Assembly: GCA_028345575.1 (NCBI GenBank)
Contig: JAOMDR010000013.1
Span: 1-36,366, forward strand
DNA: 36,366 bases
Source: Candidatus Nitrosopelagicus sp.
GTDB taxonomy: Archaea; Thermoproteota; Nitrososphaeria; Nitrososphaerales; Nitrosopumilaceae
Reading direction: 5' to 3'
Every line of letters starts with the position of its first letter. The first letter of the stretch is position 1. Below, piece after piece: positions 22,599-30,766 of this stretch. The notes below the pieces were generated by a model. That model made no database searches. It was not told where the DNA came from and worked only from the letters and a program-made list of their open reading frames with translations. Made by a program: the position numbers and the translations under genes.

Positions 22599-23923
22599 CT
22601 GGAGATTTACGAGAATACATTTCTAAACTAAAAAAATCAAAAGAAATCAAAATTATCAAAAAAAAGGTTTCAACTAAATTTGAAATTGCCGGAATTACAG
22701 CAAAAGCTGATGGAAATTATGCCTTACTTTTTGAAAATATAAAACAAAATAATTTCAATTTGGTCAGTAATCTAGTTGGTACACGAAAGAGATTTGCATT
22801 AGCAGTAAACTCTAAAGAAAATAAAATCCATGAATCCATTTATTCCTCAATTAAAAAAGCAAAAAAACCAAAAATAACACCCAAAGGTAAATTTTTTGAA
22901 AATGCCTCAAAAAATCTCTCTGAACTTCCTATTGTTACACATTTTGAGAAAGAATCAGGGCCATTCATTACTTCTGCCATAGTTTATTCTCAAAATCATG
23001 AATTCAAAACCCAAAATTCCTCATTTCATCGATTAATGCCTATCGATAAAACACATTTCTCGATTAGAATGGTTGAAGGACGTCATTCTCATCGAAATTT
23101 CATGAATGCAAAAGAGCACGGTGAAGATCTTAAAGTTGCAATTACTGTTGGTGTTCATCCTGCGATATCAATTGCAGGTGCTTATCAAGCTGATTGGGGA
23201 AAAGATGAATTGCATATCGCCAATTCTTTGTTGGGAAACAAATTGACATTAACAAAATGTCCATACACTGGAATGCATGTTCCTTCTGGAACAGAAATTG
23301 TTATGGAAGGTAAGATTCTCCAAGATAAAACAGACAAAGAATGGATGGTTGAAATGTTACGTACATATGATCATCCTAGAGACCAACCACTCTTTGAACT
23401 AGAAAAATTGTATTATAGAAATAATCCAATTTTCCATGATATACTTTCTGGATACGGCGAACATCATTTGTTAATGGGAATGCCAATAGAATCAAAACTT
23501 AATGGAATAATAAAGAAAAAATTCCCTTCAACTAACCAAGTGGTACTATCTAATGGAGGTTCACACTGGCTTCATGCTGTAGCCCAAATTTCAAAAAAAC
23601 CTTCAACTAATGTTAAAAAAATAATTAATGAAATTTTTGCATCTCACCGCTCTTTGAAAATGGTTACCATAGTAGATGATGATATTGAACCTTCAAACTC
23701 TGAACAGGTTGAATATGCAATGGCAACACGATTTCAGGCTGACAAAGATATGGTATTAATAAAAAATGTACGTGGTTCCAGTTTGGATCCTTCCAGTAAT
23801 CAGAAAAAACTCAAAACTGCTAAACTTGGAATTGATGCAACTAGACCCTTTGACAAGAGAAAAGAAGGATTTGAAATCGCAAAAATTCCAAAACTTGATA
23901 AAATCTCTTTAGACAATTACTAA
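22595..23923 (+). CDS. UbiD-family prenylated-FMN decarboxylase
   Basis: The 442-residue protein is a UbiD-family enzyme: LREYISKLKKSKEIKIIKK at the start, HFSIRMVEGRHSHRNFMNA in the prenyl-FMN site, TVGVHPAISIAGA, GTEIVMEGKIL, and the closing EYAMATRFQADKDMVLI followed by GSSLDPSS. The canonical EGPFGE acid motif is altered to KEWMVE here. In archaea one UbiD homologue decarboxylates trans-anhydromevalonate 5-phosphate in the modified mevalonate pathway; that is a good candidate role, with aromatic acid decarboxylation as the alternative. No UbiX (prenyltransferase) gene is in the window. It overlaps the upstream gene and precedes an MDR gene by four bases. Confidence 0.85.
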   Translation: MTGDLREYISKLKKSKEIKIIKKKVSTKFEIAGITAKADGNYALLFENIKQNNFNLVSNLVGTRKRFALAVNSKENKIHESIYSSIKKAKKPKITPKGKFFENASKNLSELPIVTHFEKESGPFITSAIVYSQNHEFKTQNSSFHRLMPIDKTHFSIRMVEGRHSHRNFMNAKEHGEDLKVAITVGVHPAISIAGAYQADWGKDELHIANSLLGNKLTLTKCPYTGMHVPSGTEIVMEGKILQDKTDKEWMVEMLRTYDHPRDQPLFELEKLYYRNNPIFHDILSGYGEHHLLMGMPIESKLNGIIKKKFPSTNQVVLSNGGSHWLHAVAQISKKPSTNVKKIINEIFASHRSLKMVTIVDDDIEPSNSEQVEYAMATRFQADKDMVLIKNVRGSSLDPSSNQKKLKTAKLGIDATRPFDKRKEGFEIAKIPKLDKISLDNY

Positions 23924-23927
23924 CAAA

Positions 23928-25001
23928 ATGAAAGCTTTAGTTTATGAGAAATATGCAGAAAATAATGATTTTGCATCAATTTTAAAACTAAAAGAAGTTC
24001 CTGACCCTGTTCCAAAACCAAATGAAGTATTATTTCGTGTGAAAGCTGCTGCATTAAACTATGATGACATATGGGGAATGCGAGGTAAACCTCTTGCAGT
24101 ACCTTTACCACATATCTCTGGCACCGATGCAGCTGGTGAAGTAATTGCAGTTGGTGAAGATGTAAAAAGTATCAAAGTTGGTGATAGAGTTGTTTCACAT
24201 GGAAACATGTCTTGTCGTGTCTGTTCCAGATGTACTTCTGGAAGAGAATTTGATTGTAAAAAAAGAATAATTTGGGGATTTCAAACAGGTCCTCTTTGGG
24301 GTGGATACTGTGAAATTGCACACCTACCTGAAATCAATGTCTTAAAAATTCCCGATTCAATTTCTTATGAAGAATCTGCTGCTGCTTCCATGACACTTTT
24401 GACATCTTGGCATATGCTGGTTGGAAGAGCTAAGATCAAACCTGGACAAGTTGTTCTTGTAATGGGCGGCAGTTCTGGTGTCGGTATTTTTGGAATTCAA
24501 ATTGCAAAATTATATGGTTGCACTGTAATTGCAACTGCAAGTCCAGAAAAATTAGAAAAACTAAAAGAACTTGGTGCTGATTATGCAGTAGACCACCGAA
24601 AGGAAGATTGGAATAAAGAAGTTTTCAAAATTTCAAAAGAATTGGCAAAAAAGAAGGGTGAAGCACCAGGAATTGACGTAATTTTTGAGCACATTGGTGG
24701 CTCACATTTCAATAAAGAACTAACTTTACTGAAATATGGTGCAACAATGGTAACCACCGGTGCAACAACTGGTTATGATGTGCCAGCAGATCTACGTCAA
24801 ATCTTTTTTAAGGGAATCAATATTTTAGGTTCAACGCAAGGAACTCGTGCTGAATTAGAAGAGGGATTCTATTGGATGGGTAAAGGAAAAATCAAAGTCA
24901 TTATTGATTCTGTCTTTACGTTTGAGAATGCTGTAGAAGCTCACAATAAGATGCTTAATGGAAAAGGATTAGTTGGAAAGATAATTCTCAAACCTGAATA
25001 A
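23928..25001 (+). CDS. Crotonyl/acryloyl-CoA-reductase-like MDR dehydrogenase, copy 2
   Basis: This 357-residue protein is a clear paralogue of the one at 10074-11150, colinear over its whole length. It has the same NYDDIWGMRG in place of the catalytic zinc cysteine, the four-cysteine structural zinc lobe (CRVCSRCTSGREFDC), GGSSGVG for the cofactor, GIDVIFEHIGGSHFNKEL and ATTGYDVPADLRQIFFKGI. VIFEHIG is even closer to crotonyl-CoA reductases than copy 1. It belongs to an operon with the UbiD-like gene and meets the DUF1059 gene tail to tail, two bases apart. The two copies may act on different enoyl-CoA esters. Confidence 0.8.
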   Translation: MKALVYEKYAENNDFASILKLKEVPDPVPKPNEVLFRVKAAALNYDDIWGMRGKPLAVPLPHISGTDAAGEVIAVGEDVKSIKVGDRVVSHGNMSCRVCSRCTSGREFDCKKRIIWGFQTGPLWGGYCEIAHLPEINVLKIPDSISYEESAAASMTLLTSWHMLVGRAKIKPGQVVLVMGGSSGVGIFGIQIAKLYGCTVIATASPEKLEKLKELGADYAVDHRKEDWNKEVFKISKELAKKKGEAPGIDVIFEHIGGSHFNKELTLLKYGATMVTTGATTGYDVPADLRQIFFKGINILGSTQGTRAELEEGFYWMGKGKIKVIIDSVFTFENAVEAHNKMLNGKGLVGKIILKPE

Positions 25002-25003
25002 TT

Positions 25004-25180
25004 TTATTTTTTGTTGTATTTGTTTTGAAACATCTGCTTTAATGATTCCTCTGAATACCATATGCCATGTTCTTCATCTACATGTTTACCAAATAGTGTC
25101 GTCACATATTCGCTGTCTTCACCTTTTGCTATAAATTCACAATCATAACCATAGTCTTTACAAACTATTTCAAAAGGCAT
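25004..25180 (-). CDS. DUF1059 small protein, 58 residues
   Basis: Minus-strand translation from ATG 25180 gives 58 residues starting MPFEIVCKDYGYDCEFIAKG, with two cysteines (C7, C14) and the HVDEEHG stretch. This matches the DUF1059 pattern of a CxDxGxxC motif followed by an acidic segment with a conserved HxxxEHG. The function of the family is unknown. It lies 44 bases after the end of ctaB on the same strand. Confidence 0.78.
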   Translation of the reverse strand: MPFEIVCKDYGYDCEFIAKGEDSEYVTTLFGKHVDEEHGIWYSEESLKQMFQNKYNKK

Positions 25181-25224
25181 AGTTCTTGAATAATTGTGGG
25201 TTAAAAAAGTGATTCGGTAAAATA

Positions 25225-26154
25225 TTACAAAGCAGAATCTACCATTAATGCAATAAATAATACTGCTAAATATGGACTAGAGAACTTGAACAAAACCCAT
25301 GAAGCCTGTTCAGTTGGTTTTGAAACGACCCATGCACTAAGTGCAACCATCAAAATACCTGATGCTATTGCCGTGTATAGGTAAACTTCACTCATTACTG
25401 GTTCACCTGTATCAGTTGTTAAAAAGAATGGAACAATACTGAATACTACCATCATTACTGTTGTTGCAGCAATAACTCTCGCTGATGTTTTTTCAGATAA
25501 CACTGCAGTTAACATTGGAACTTTGACTTTTTGATAATCCTCTCTAAAGTGTAGTGTTAATGCCCAAATATGCATTGGAATCCAAATGAATACTAATCCT
25601 GCCATGATTAATCCAAAGTCCCATAATCCAGTTAGTGTAACTGCAGCATAACCAATCATTGCAGGTGCGCCTCCTGAAAAACCTCCAAGTATAATGTTAA
25701 GCTGACTTTTTCTTTTCAATGCATGACTGTAAATTAAAATATTATCTGCTAATCCAAATACCATAAATATTCCACACCACATTCCATTCCAAAATGAAGT
25801 AGTAAATGCAATTCCAAATGCACATGCAATTGAAATTCCTGCCAACACTAATCCAAAGTCTCTTGCTTTCTCAGCAGGGAAAATTCTTTTACTTGGAATT
25901 GGTCTGCCTTTTGTTCTTTCCATAATTTCATCGATATCTCTATCATGATAATTTGTCAAAGTATTAGCTGATGCGGATCCTGCGGCTACTCCAAAAAGCA
26001 TCAAAGCCCAGGTTGCAATTGAGATCTCGATATTATAGATATTTGAAGCTGTAATTGCGGTACCAAATGCTGTAAAAACCAACAAATACCAGATTTTTGG
26101 TTTTGTTAACTCATAGTATGTTTTTATTTTAATTTTAGTAGTAGTTTCTTGCAT
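25225..26154 (-). CDS. ctaB: Protohaem IX farnesyltransferase (haem O synthase)
   Basis: CtaB adds a farnesyl chain to haem b to make haem O for terminal oxidases. The 309-residue membrane protein has about eight or nine hydrophobic helices and the prenyltransferase motif NYHDRDIDEIMERTKGRPIP (N68, D71, D75), a second acidic loop HFREDYQKVKVPML, and an N-terminal cytoplasmic tail KTYYELTKPKIWYL. This fits an aerobic archaeon with a haem-copper oxidase. A TATA-like ATATTTATTT lies about 27 bases upstream on the minus strand (26175-26186). Confidence 0.95.
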   Translation of the reverse strand: MQETTTKIKIKTYYELTKPKIWYLLVFTAFGTAITASNIYNIEISIATWALMLFGVAAGSASANTLTNYHDRDIDEIMERTKGRPIPSKRIFPAEKARDFGLVLAGISIACAFGIAFTTSFWNGMWCGIFMVFGLADNILIYSHALKRKSQLNIILGGFSGGAPAMIGYAAVTLTGLWDFGLIMAGLVFIWIPMHIWALTLHFREDYQKVKVPMLTAVLSEKTSARVIAATTVMMVVFSIVPFFLTTDTGEPVMSEVYLYTAIASGILMVALSAWVVSKPTEQASWVLFKFSSPYLAVLFIALMVDSAL

Positions 26155-26193
26155 CTAATCACTCACATTCTCAGAAAAATAAATATCACGCGT

Positions 26194-26649
26194 TTACTCT
26201 GGCATGTAAGGCATCGGTTTCGTCCTTCTTTTCATCTCTATGAAGCTCTCAGAACCTAAAATTCCCTCTATTTTGCCAATTTTCTCTGAAACCACCTTGT
26301 GCATGTCATTTAATGATTTTGCGTACATTGTAACCATGATATCAAATCTTCCTGTAACTTCTGAAATTTCTCTCACGCCCTCTATTTTGAATAATTCATC
26401 AATTATCGTATCTCTTCTTTTAGAATCCATGTTGATTCCTGTAACAGATTTTACCGAATAACCCAATTCTTTATCATTGACATCTATTGTGTATCTTTGA
26501 ATTAATTTTTGTTTTAAAAGTCGTTTAATTCTACTGTAAACTACTGATGAATTGATATTAATTTTTTCAGATAATTTTGGAACTGATATCGATGCATCAT
26601 TACTTAATTCTGATAAAATTTTTAAATCAAGATCGTCTATTTTTGCCAT
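26194..26649 (-). CDS. Lrp/AsnC-family transcription regulator
   Basis: The 151-residue product has the standard N-terminal helix-turn-helix (DLKILSELSNDASISVPKLSEKININSSVVYSRIKRLLKQKLIQRY) and a C-terminal RAM ligand-binding domain (VTGINMD...GVREISEVTGRFDIMVTMYA). Such proteins form octamers and respond to amino acids or other small ligands. It lies between ctaB and the Asd-like gene, all on the minus strand, so it might regulate the Asd-like gene, but no operator was identified. Confidence 0.93.
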   Translation of the reverse strand: MAKIDDLDLKILSELSNDASISVPKLSEKININSSVVYSRIKRLLKQKLIQRYTIDVNDKELGYSVKSVTGINMDSKRRDTIIDELFKIEGVREISEVTGRFDIMVTMYAKSLNDMHKVVSEKIGKIEGILGSESFIEMKRRTKPMPYMPE

Positions 26650-26720
26650 TTAATTCTCCGGCATTATAGAAATTACTACCTTTAATAAAGATATTATTGA
26701 AAATCTTCTAAATTTTTTGA

Positions 26721-27794
26721 CTAAATCTTCTCTTTCTTGTATAGCATCTCTGCTAACAAAACTGCACCTTTTGCAGAGCCCATTTTTTTGTTATGTGAAA
26801 ACAACATATACTTTAATCCGTTATCAAACAGTTCTTCTTTTTCAACTCTTCCAATTGACGTAGTCATTCCATCTCCTACTTCTCTTTCCATTCTAGGTTG
26901 TGGTCTAGTTGGATCTTCATGAAATGCATAGTATTTTTCAGGTGCAGAAGGTAATCCTGCTACTGAAATATCTTTGTTGTAATCATTGAATGTATCCTTT
27001 GCTTGATTAGGATCAATTTCTTTTTCAGTTTCAACAAATACTGATTCCGTATGTCCATCAATCACTGGAACTCTTGTGCATGTACAGCTAACTTTAATAT
27101 CTGCATCTTCAATTTTACCATCTTTTAATTTACCAAGAATTTTTCTAGTTTCTATTCTAACTTTCCCTTCTTCTTTTGGTATGTATGGTAAAATATTATC
27201 TGTAATTCCCATTGCTGATACTCCTGATTTTCCACCACCTGAAATTGCTTGCATTGAAGTCATCATGACTTTCTTGGCGCCATATTTCTCTACTAGTGGT
27301 TTTAGTGTAATTGCCAAACCTGTAGTTGTACAGTTTGGTAATGGTGCAACCCATCCTTTCCAATCTCTATTTTTCTTTTGAACTTCTAATAATTCCGCTT
27401 GTTCATCATTAATTCCTGGAATTAAGATTGGTACATCTTCTTCATACCTATATGCAGATGATGTTGAAATTACCGGTAAATCTTTTGCAAAATTTGTTTC
27501 TATATCCCTTGCAGCTTCTGATTCAACTGCTGAGAAGATTAGATCTAATTCTTGTACGTTAATTTCTTCAACTTTGAGAACTTTCATACTTTTGATATAC
27601 TCTGGAATTTCTCCACCAACGTCCCATGCAATAATTCCACTGGCATCTCTAATTGCATCAAGATACATTTTTCCTGCTGAACGTTCTGATGCTGCAATTT
27701 GAGTTACTTCGAACCATGGATGATTATGAAGTGATTGTACAAATTCTTGGCCTACTGAACCTGTTACACCTATTATGGCAACTCTTTTTTTCAT
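26721..27794 (-). CDS. asd: Aspartate-semialdehyde dehydrogenase (or malonyl/succinyl-CoA reductase paralogue)
   Basis: The 357-residue protein is of the archaeal Asd family. It opens with the NADP-binding VAIIGVTGSVGQEF, has the catalytic cysteine C155 in LPNCTTTGL, ISGGGKSGVSAMG, and VPVIDGHTESVFVE with the active-site histidine. Asd makes aspartate semialdehyde for lysine, threonine and methionine. In Sulfolobales a close paralogue is malonyl-CoA reductase of the carbon-fixation cycle, so this copy could have either role. No amino-acid biosynthesis neighbours are present to decide. Transcription diverges from the cobalamin operon. Confidence 0.88.
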   Translation of the reverse strand: MKKRVAIIGVTGSVGQEFVQSLHNHPWFEVTQIAASERSAGKMYLDAIRDASGIIAWDVGGEIPEYIKSMKVLKVEEINVQELDLIFSAVESEAARDIETNFAKDLPVISTSSAYRYEEDVPILIPGINDEQAELLEVQKKNRDWKGWVAPLPNCTTTGLAITLKPLVEKYGAKKVMMTSMQAISGGGKSGVSAMGITDNILPYIPKEEGKVRIETRKILGKLKDGKIEDADIKVSCTCTRVPVIDGHTESVFVETEKEIDPNQAKDTFNDYNKDISVAGLPSAPEKYYAFHEDPTRPQPRMEREVGDGMTTSIGRVEKEELFDNGLKYMLFSHNKKMGSAKGAVLLAEMLYKKEKI

Positions 27795-27873
27795 CGATCA
27801 AATTTGGTAATTTTCTGTTAATAATCCTTTAGCCAGAACCAAAAGAATACTATACTGAATTACTTTATTTCAA

Positions 27874-28962
27874 ATGTTGAAAATAACGCCAAATCCAAAT
27901 ACTGTCAAGCATACACCTGCTGCACATGGTGGTATATTTTCCATCAAAAATCCGGATGAAAAGATAGTTGATTTTAGTTCAAATGTCAATCCTTTAGGTT
28001 GTCATCCTGGCGTAAAAAAATATCTTAAAAACCAATTAAATCAAATCCATATTTATCCTGATTCAGAGTCAACACGATTACGTTCAAACTTAAAATGGTT
28101 TACTGGAATAAATGCATCTCAAATCCTAATTGGTAATGGTGCTACTGAAATAATTTATAATTTTTGCAGCACTTTTGTAAATAAAAAATCTAAAGTATTA
28201 ATTCCATGCCCAACATTTTCTGAATATGAAAAAGCAGTGAATTTTTTTGGTGGTAAAACCATATCGTTTCGAACTCTAAATCTTAACACAGATCTACAAA
28301 AATTCTTGAAAAAAATCCCAACAAACGGAATCGTCTTTATCTGTAATCCAAATAACCCCACTGGTGAAATTTTATCAAAAAAGAATATGGAACAAATTGT
28401 AAAACTTGCTAAAAAAAAATCTACTCTTGTATTTGTTGATGAAACATTCATTGAATTAGTACCAGATTCTAATCCATCACTTGTAAAAACTCTAAAATCA
28501 TATGAAAATTTATTCATTCTACGCTCTTTTACAAAATCATTTGGATTAGCTGGTCTACGTATTGGTTATGGACTGGGCAGTAAAAAAATAATTGAAATCT
28601 TACAAAGAGTAAAAATACCCTGGAATGTTAATTATATTGCACAAACTGCTGCAAGTGCTGCATTATGTTATTCAGATTTTCTAGAAAAGTCACGAAAAAA
28701 TATTAAAAAAGAAAATTTATTTTTAATGAATTCTCTATCAAAAATTAATTGGTTATCATGTTTTTCTTCTTCAACAAACTTTATACTAATTAAAACAAAA
28801 ATTAATTCAAAATTACTTCAAAAAAAATTACTTAAAAAAAATATTCTTGTTAGGGATTGTAGTACATTTTGTGGACTAGATGAAAATTATATTCGAATAG
28901 CTGTAAAAAATAGAGTTCAAAATAAATTACTTGTAAAAGCACTTGGAGAAATAAAATGGTAA
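27874..28962 (+). CDS. PLP aminotransferase-fold enzyme, probable threonine-phosphate decarboxylase (CobD/CobC)
   Basis: The 362-residue protein belongs to the class I/II fold with HisC-like features: AHGG near the N-terminus, DFSSNVNPLG, IHIYPDSESTRLR, GNGATEIIY, ICNPNNPTGE, VDETFIE, and SFTKSFGLAGLRIGYG with the PLP lysine K221. The DFSSNVNP start and the place as first gene of a cobalamin operon favour L-threonine-O-3-phosphate decarboxylase, which makes aminopropanol phosphate for the cobalamin lower side chain. Histidinol-phosphate aminotransferase is the alternative. Its stop overlaps the start of the next gene (ATGGTAA). Confidence 0.85.
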   Translation: MLKITPNPNTVKHTPAAHGGIFSIKNPDEKIVDFSSNVNPLGCHPGVKKYLKNQLNQIHIYPDSESTRLRSNLKWFTGINASQILIGNGATEIIYNFCSTFVNKKSKVLIPCPTFSEYEKAVNFFGGKTISFRTLNLNTDLQKFLKKIPTNGIVFICNPNNPTGEILSKKNMEQIVKLAKKKSTLVFVDETFIELVPDSNPSLVKTLKSYENLFILRSFTKSFGLAGLRIGYGLGSKKIIEILQRVKIPWNVNYIAQTAASAALCYSDFLEKSRKNIKKENLFLMNSLSKINWLSCFSSSTNFILIKTKINSKLLQKKLLKKNILVRDCSTFCGLDENYIRIAVKNRVQNKLLVKALGEIKW

Positions 28963-29798
28963 AATCACTAATGATTCAAGGAACTTCTTCAGGTTCTGGT
29001 AAAACAATACTTGTCACTGCACTATGTAGGATTTTTTCTGATCTTGGTTACACTGTATCTCCATTCAAAGCACAAAACATGTCTAATTTTTCATACATTG
29101 GTAAAAATTTTGAAATTTCTAGAGCGCAAGCAATACAAGCAGTTGCTGCACGTACTGACATAGTTCCTACTCAAAACCCAATATTACTAAAACCACTAGG
29201 AAATTACAAGAGTTCTGTGTTTGTTAATGGAAAATTTTTCAAAAAAATGCATGCCAGTGATTACTATGAAAATTTTGTTCTTAAAACTGGTATTAAAACT
29301 TCGATGGATTCTTTTAAGAAACTTTCACAATTACATGAAATAATTTTTCTTGAAGGTGCAGGTTCTCCTGCTGAAATTAATTTGCAGAAATTTGATATTA
29401 CAAACATGAAAATTGCTCAAAAAACAAAATCACCTGTATTATTAATTACAGATATTGAAAGAGGTGGTGCATTTGCAAGTATTGTAGGAACAATGGAGTT
29501 AATTGAAAAAAAATATGTTGAACTCGTCAAAGGATTTATCGTAAACAAATTTCGAGGAGATATAGAAATTTTAAAACCTGGATATAAAAAATTAAAACAA
29601 AAAACAGGTTTACCTGTTTTTGGTACAATACCGATGACCAATTTTGAAATACCTGATGAGGATTCAATTGGAAATTCTCCTAAAAGCTTGAATTGGAATA
29701 CCTCAAATTTAAAAAAACTAGATACTGAAATTAACAAAATTGCTAAAGTTGTAAAGTCAAGTCTTAATATTCGTGAAGTGGAGAAACTTTTGAAATGA
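28956..29798 (+). CDS. cbiP: Cobyric acid synthase lacking the glutaminase domain
   Basis: CobQ/CbiP amidates four side chains of adenosylcobyrinic diamide. This protein has only 280 residues against about 480-500 for the family. The ATPase half is complete: GTSSGSGKT (9-17), SPFKAQNMSNF, ISRAQAIQA, NPILLKP, FLEGAGSPAEIN, ITDIERGGAFAS, FIVNKFRGD and PDEDS (about 233-237). The expected class I glutamine amidotransferase half with its Cys-His-Glu triad is absent. Residues 255-280 (LDTEINKIAKVVKSSLNIREVEKLL) resemble the extreme C-terminal tail of full-length CobQ. The next gene starts within the stop codon, so no remnant is hidden downstream. The enzyme may use free ammonia or a separate glutaminase. 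Confidence 0.85.
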   Translation: MVKSLMIQGTSSGSGKTILVTALCRIFSDLGYTVSPFKAQNMSNFSYIGKNFEISRAQAIQAVAARTDIVPTQNPILLKPLGNYKSSVFVNGKFFKKMHASDYYENFVLKTGIKTSMDSFKKLSQLHEIIFLEGAGSPAEINLQKFDITNMKIAQKTKSPVLLITDIERGGAFASIVGTMELIEKKYVELVKGFIVNKFRGDIEILKPGYKKLKQKTGLPVFGTIPMTNFEIPDEDSIGNSPKSLNWNTSNLKKLDTEINKIAKVVKSSLNIREVEKLLK

Positions 29799-30766
29799 TT
29801 TTAGAATCAATTATCATAATTGGACTTGCTATTCTGTTAGATCTTATTTTAGGTGATCCAAAAAATCGTTATCATCCAACTGCTTGGATTGGAAATTTAA
29901 TTGGAATAATCACAACTCGTATGAGAAATGAAAATCAAAACTTAGAAAAATTTGGTGGTATCTTTACTGTCTTAATTCCTGTTTCTGTCTCTACTGTAAT
30001 TTTACTTAGCTTACAATTTAGTATTGATCTTATTAATATTGATTTTTTATCAATTTTAGTTTCTATTATTTCTGGAATAATATTGTTCAAATTGACAATT
30101 GCAATTAAAGGAATGGAACGTCATGCTTTAGCAGTATTAGATGCTGTTGAAAAAAATGATCTAAACAAAGCAAGAACCAATTTGTCAATGATCGTGAAGA
30201 GAAATACAAAAAATTTAGATAAAAATCACATATTATCTGGAACTTTAGAGAGTCTTAGTGAAAATATTGTAGATGGAATAACTGGTCCAATGTTTTACTT
30301 TGCTATATCTGGTTTACCGGGTGCATTTGCATATCGTATTGTTAATACTGTTGATTCCATGGTTGGATACAAAACTCAAATGTTTAAAAATTTAGGTTGG
30401 TTTGGCGCAAATTGTGATAATATTTTGAATTACATTCCTTCAAGATTAACTGGTCTAACAATTGTACTTGGTTCAATGTTGTTGGGACATGATTGGAAAA
30501 ACTGTTATGAAATTTTCAAACGTGATGGTAAAAAAACAGATAGTCCAAATGCAGGATATCCAATGGCTGCTTTTGCTGGAGCATTGGGAACTAAATTTGA
30601 AAAGATTGAACATTATTCTTTGGGAACCGGTAATAATGTAATAACTTCAAAAAAAGTTAAAGATGCAATTACATTGATGAAGGTTACATCCCTACTCTTC
30701 TTTGGAATTGTATCGGTTCCTATAATTTTATTTATATCAATTATGGAGTTGATTTTAATTGCTTAA
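29795..30766 (+). CDS. cbiB: Adenosylcobinamide-phosphate synthase (CbiB/CobD)
   Basis: CbiB attaches aminopropanol phosphate to adenosylcobyric acid at the membrane. The 323-residue product shows the family opening LDLILGDPKNRYHPTAWIGNLIG, SLSENIVDGITGPMFYF, GLPGAFAYRIVNTVDSMVGYK, and SPNAGYPMAAFAGALG, with four to five hydrophobic helices. ATGA overlaps the previous stop, with GGAG upstream. The TTG start of cobS lies inside its 3' end. Confidence 0.95.
   Translation: MILESIIIIGLAILLDLILGDPKNRYHPTAWIGNLIGIITTRMRNENQNLEKFGGIFTVLIPVSVSTVILLSLQFSIDLINIDFLSILVSIISGIILFKLTIAIKGMERHALAVLDAVEKNDLNKARTNLSMIVKRNTKNLDKNHILSGTLESLSENIVDGITGPMFYFAISGLPGAFAYRIVNTVDSMVGYKTQMFKNLGWFGANCDNILNYIPSRLTGLTIVLGSMLLGHDWKNCYEIFKRDGKKTDSPNAGYPMAAFAGALGTKFEKIEHYSLGTGNNVITSKKVKDAITLMKVTSLLFFGIVSVPIILFISIMELILIA

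Noticed and set aside
10074-25001. Duplication of the MDR gene by a mobile element
   Set aside because: No transposase, terminal repeats or target duplication flank either copy, and the copies have diverged clearly at the DNA level.
28155-28517. 120-residue minus-strand open frame
   Set aside because: It is antisense to the CobD/CobC-like gene and has no motif; a shadow frame.
29700-29900. Frameshift that hides the CobQ glutaminase domain
   Set aside because: The cbiB coding sequence starts inside the CobQ stop codon and fills the following DNA, and no amidotransferase motif was seen in any frame there.
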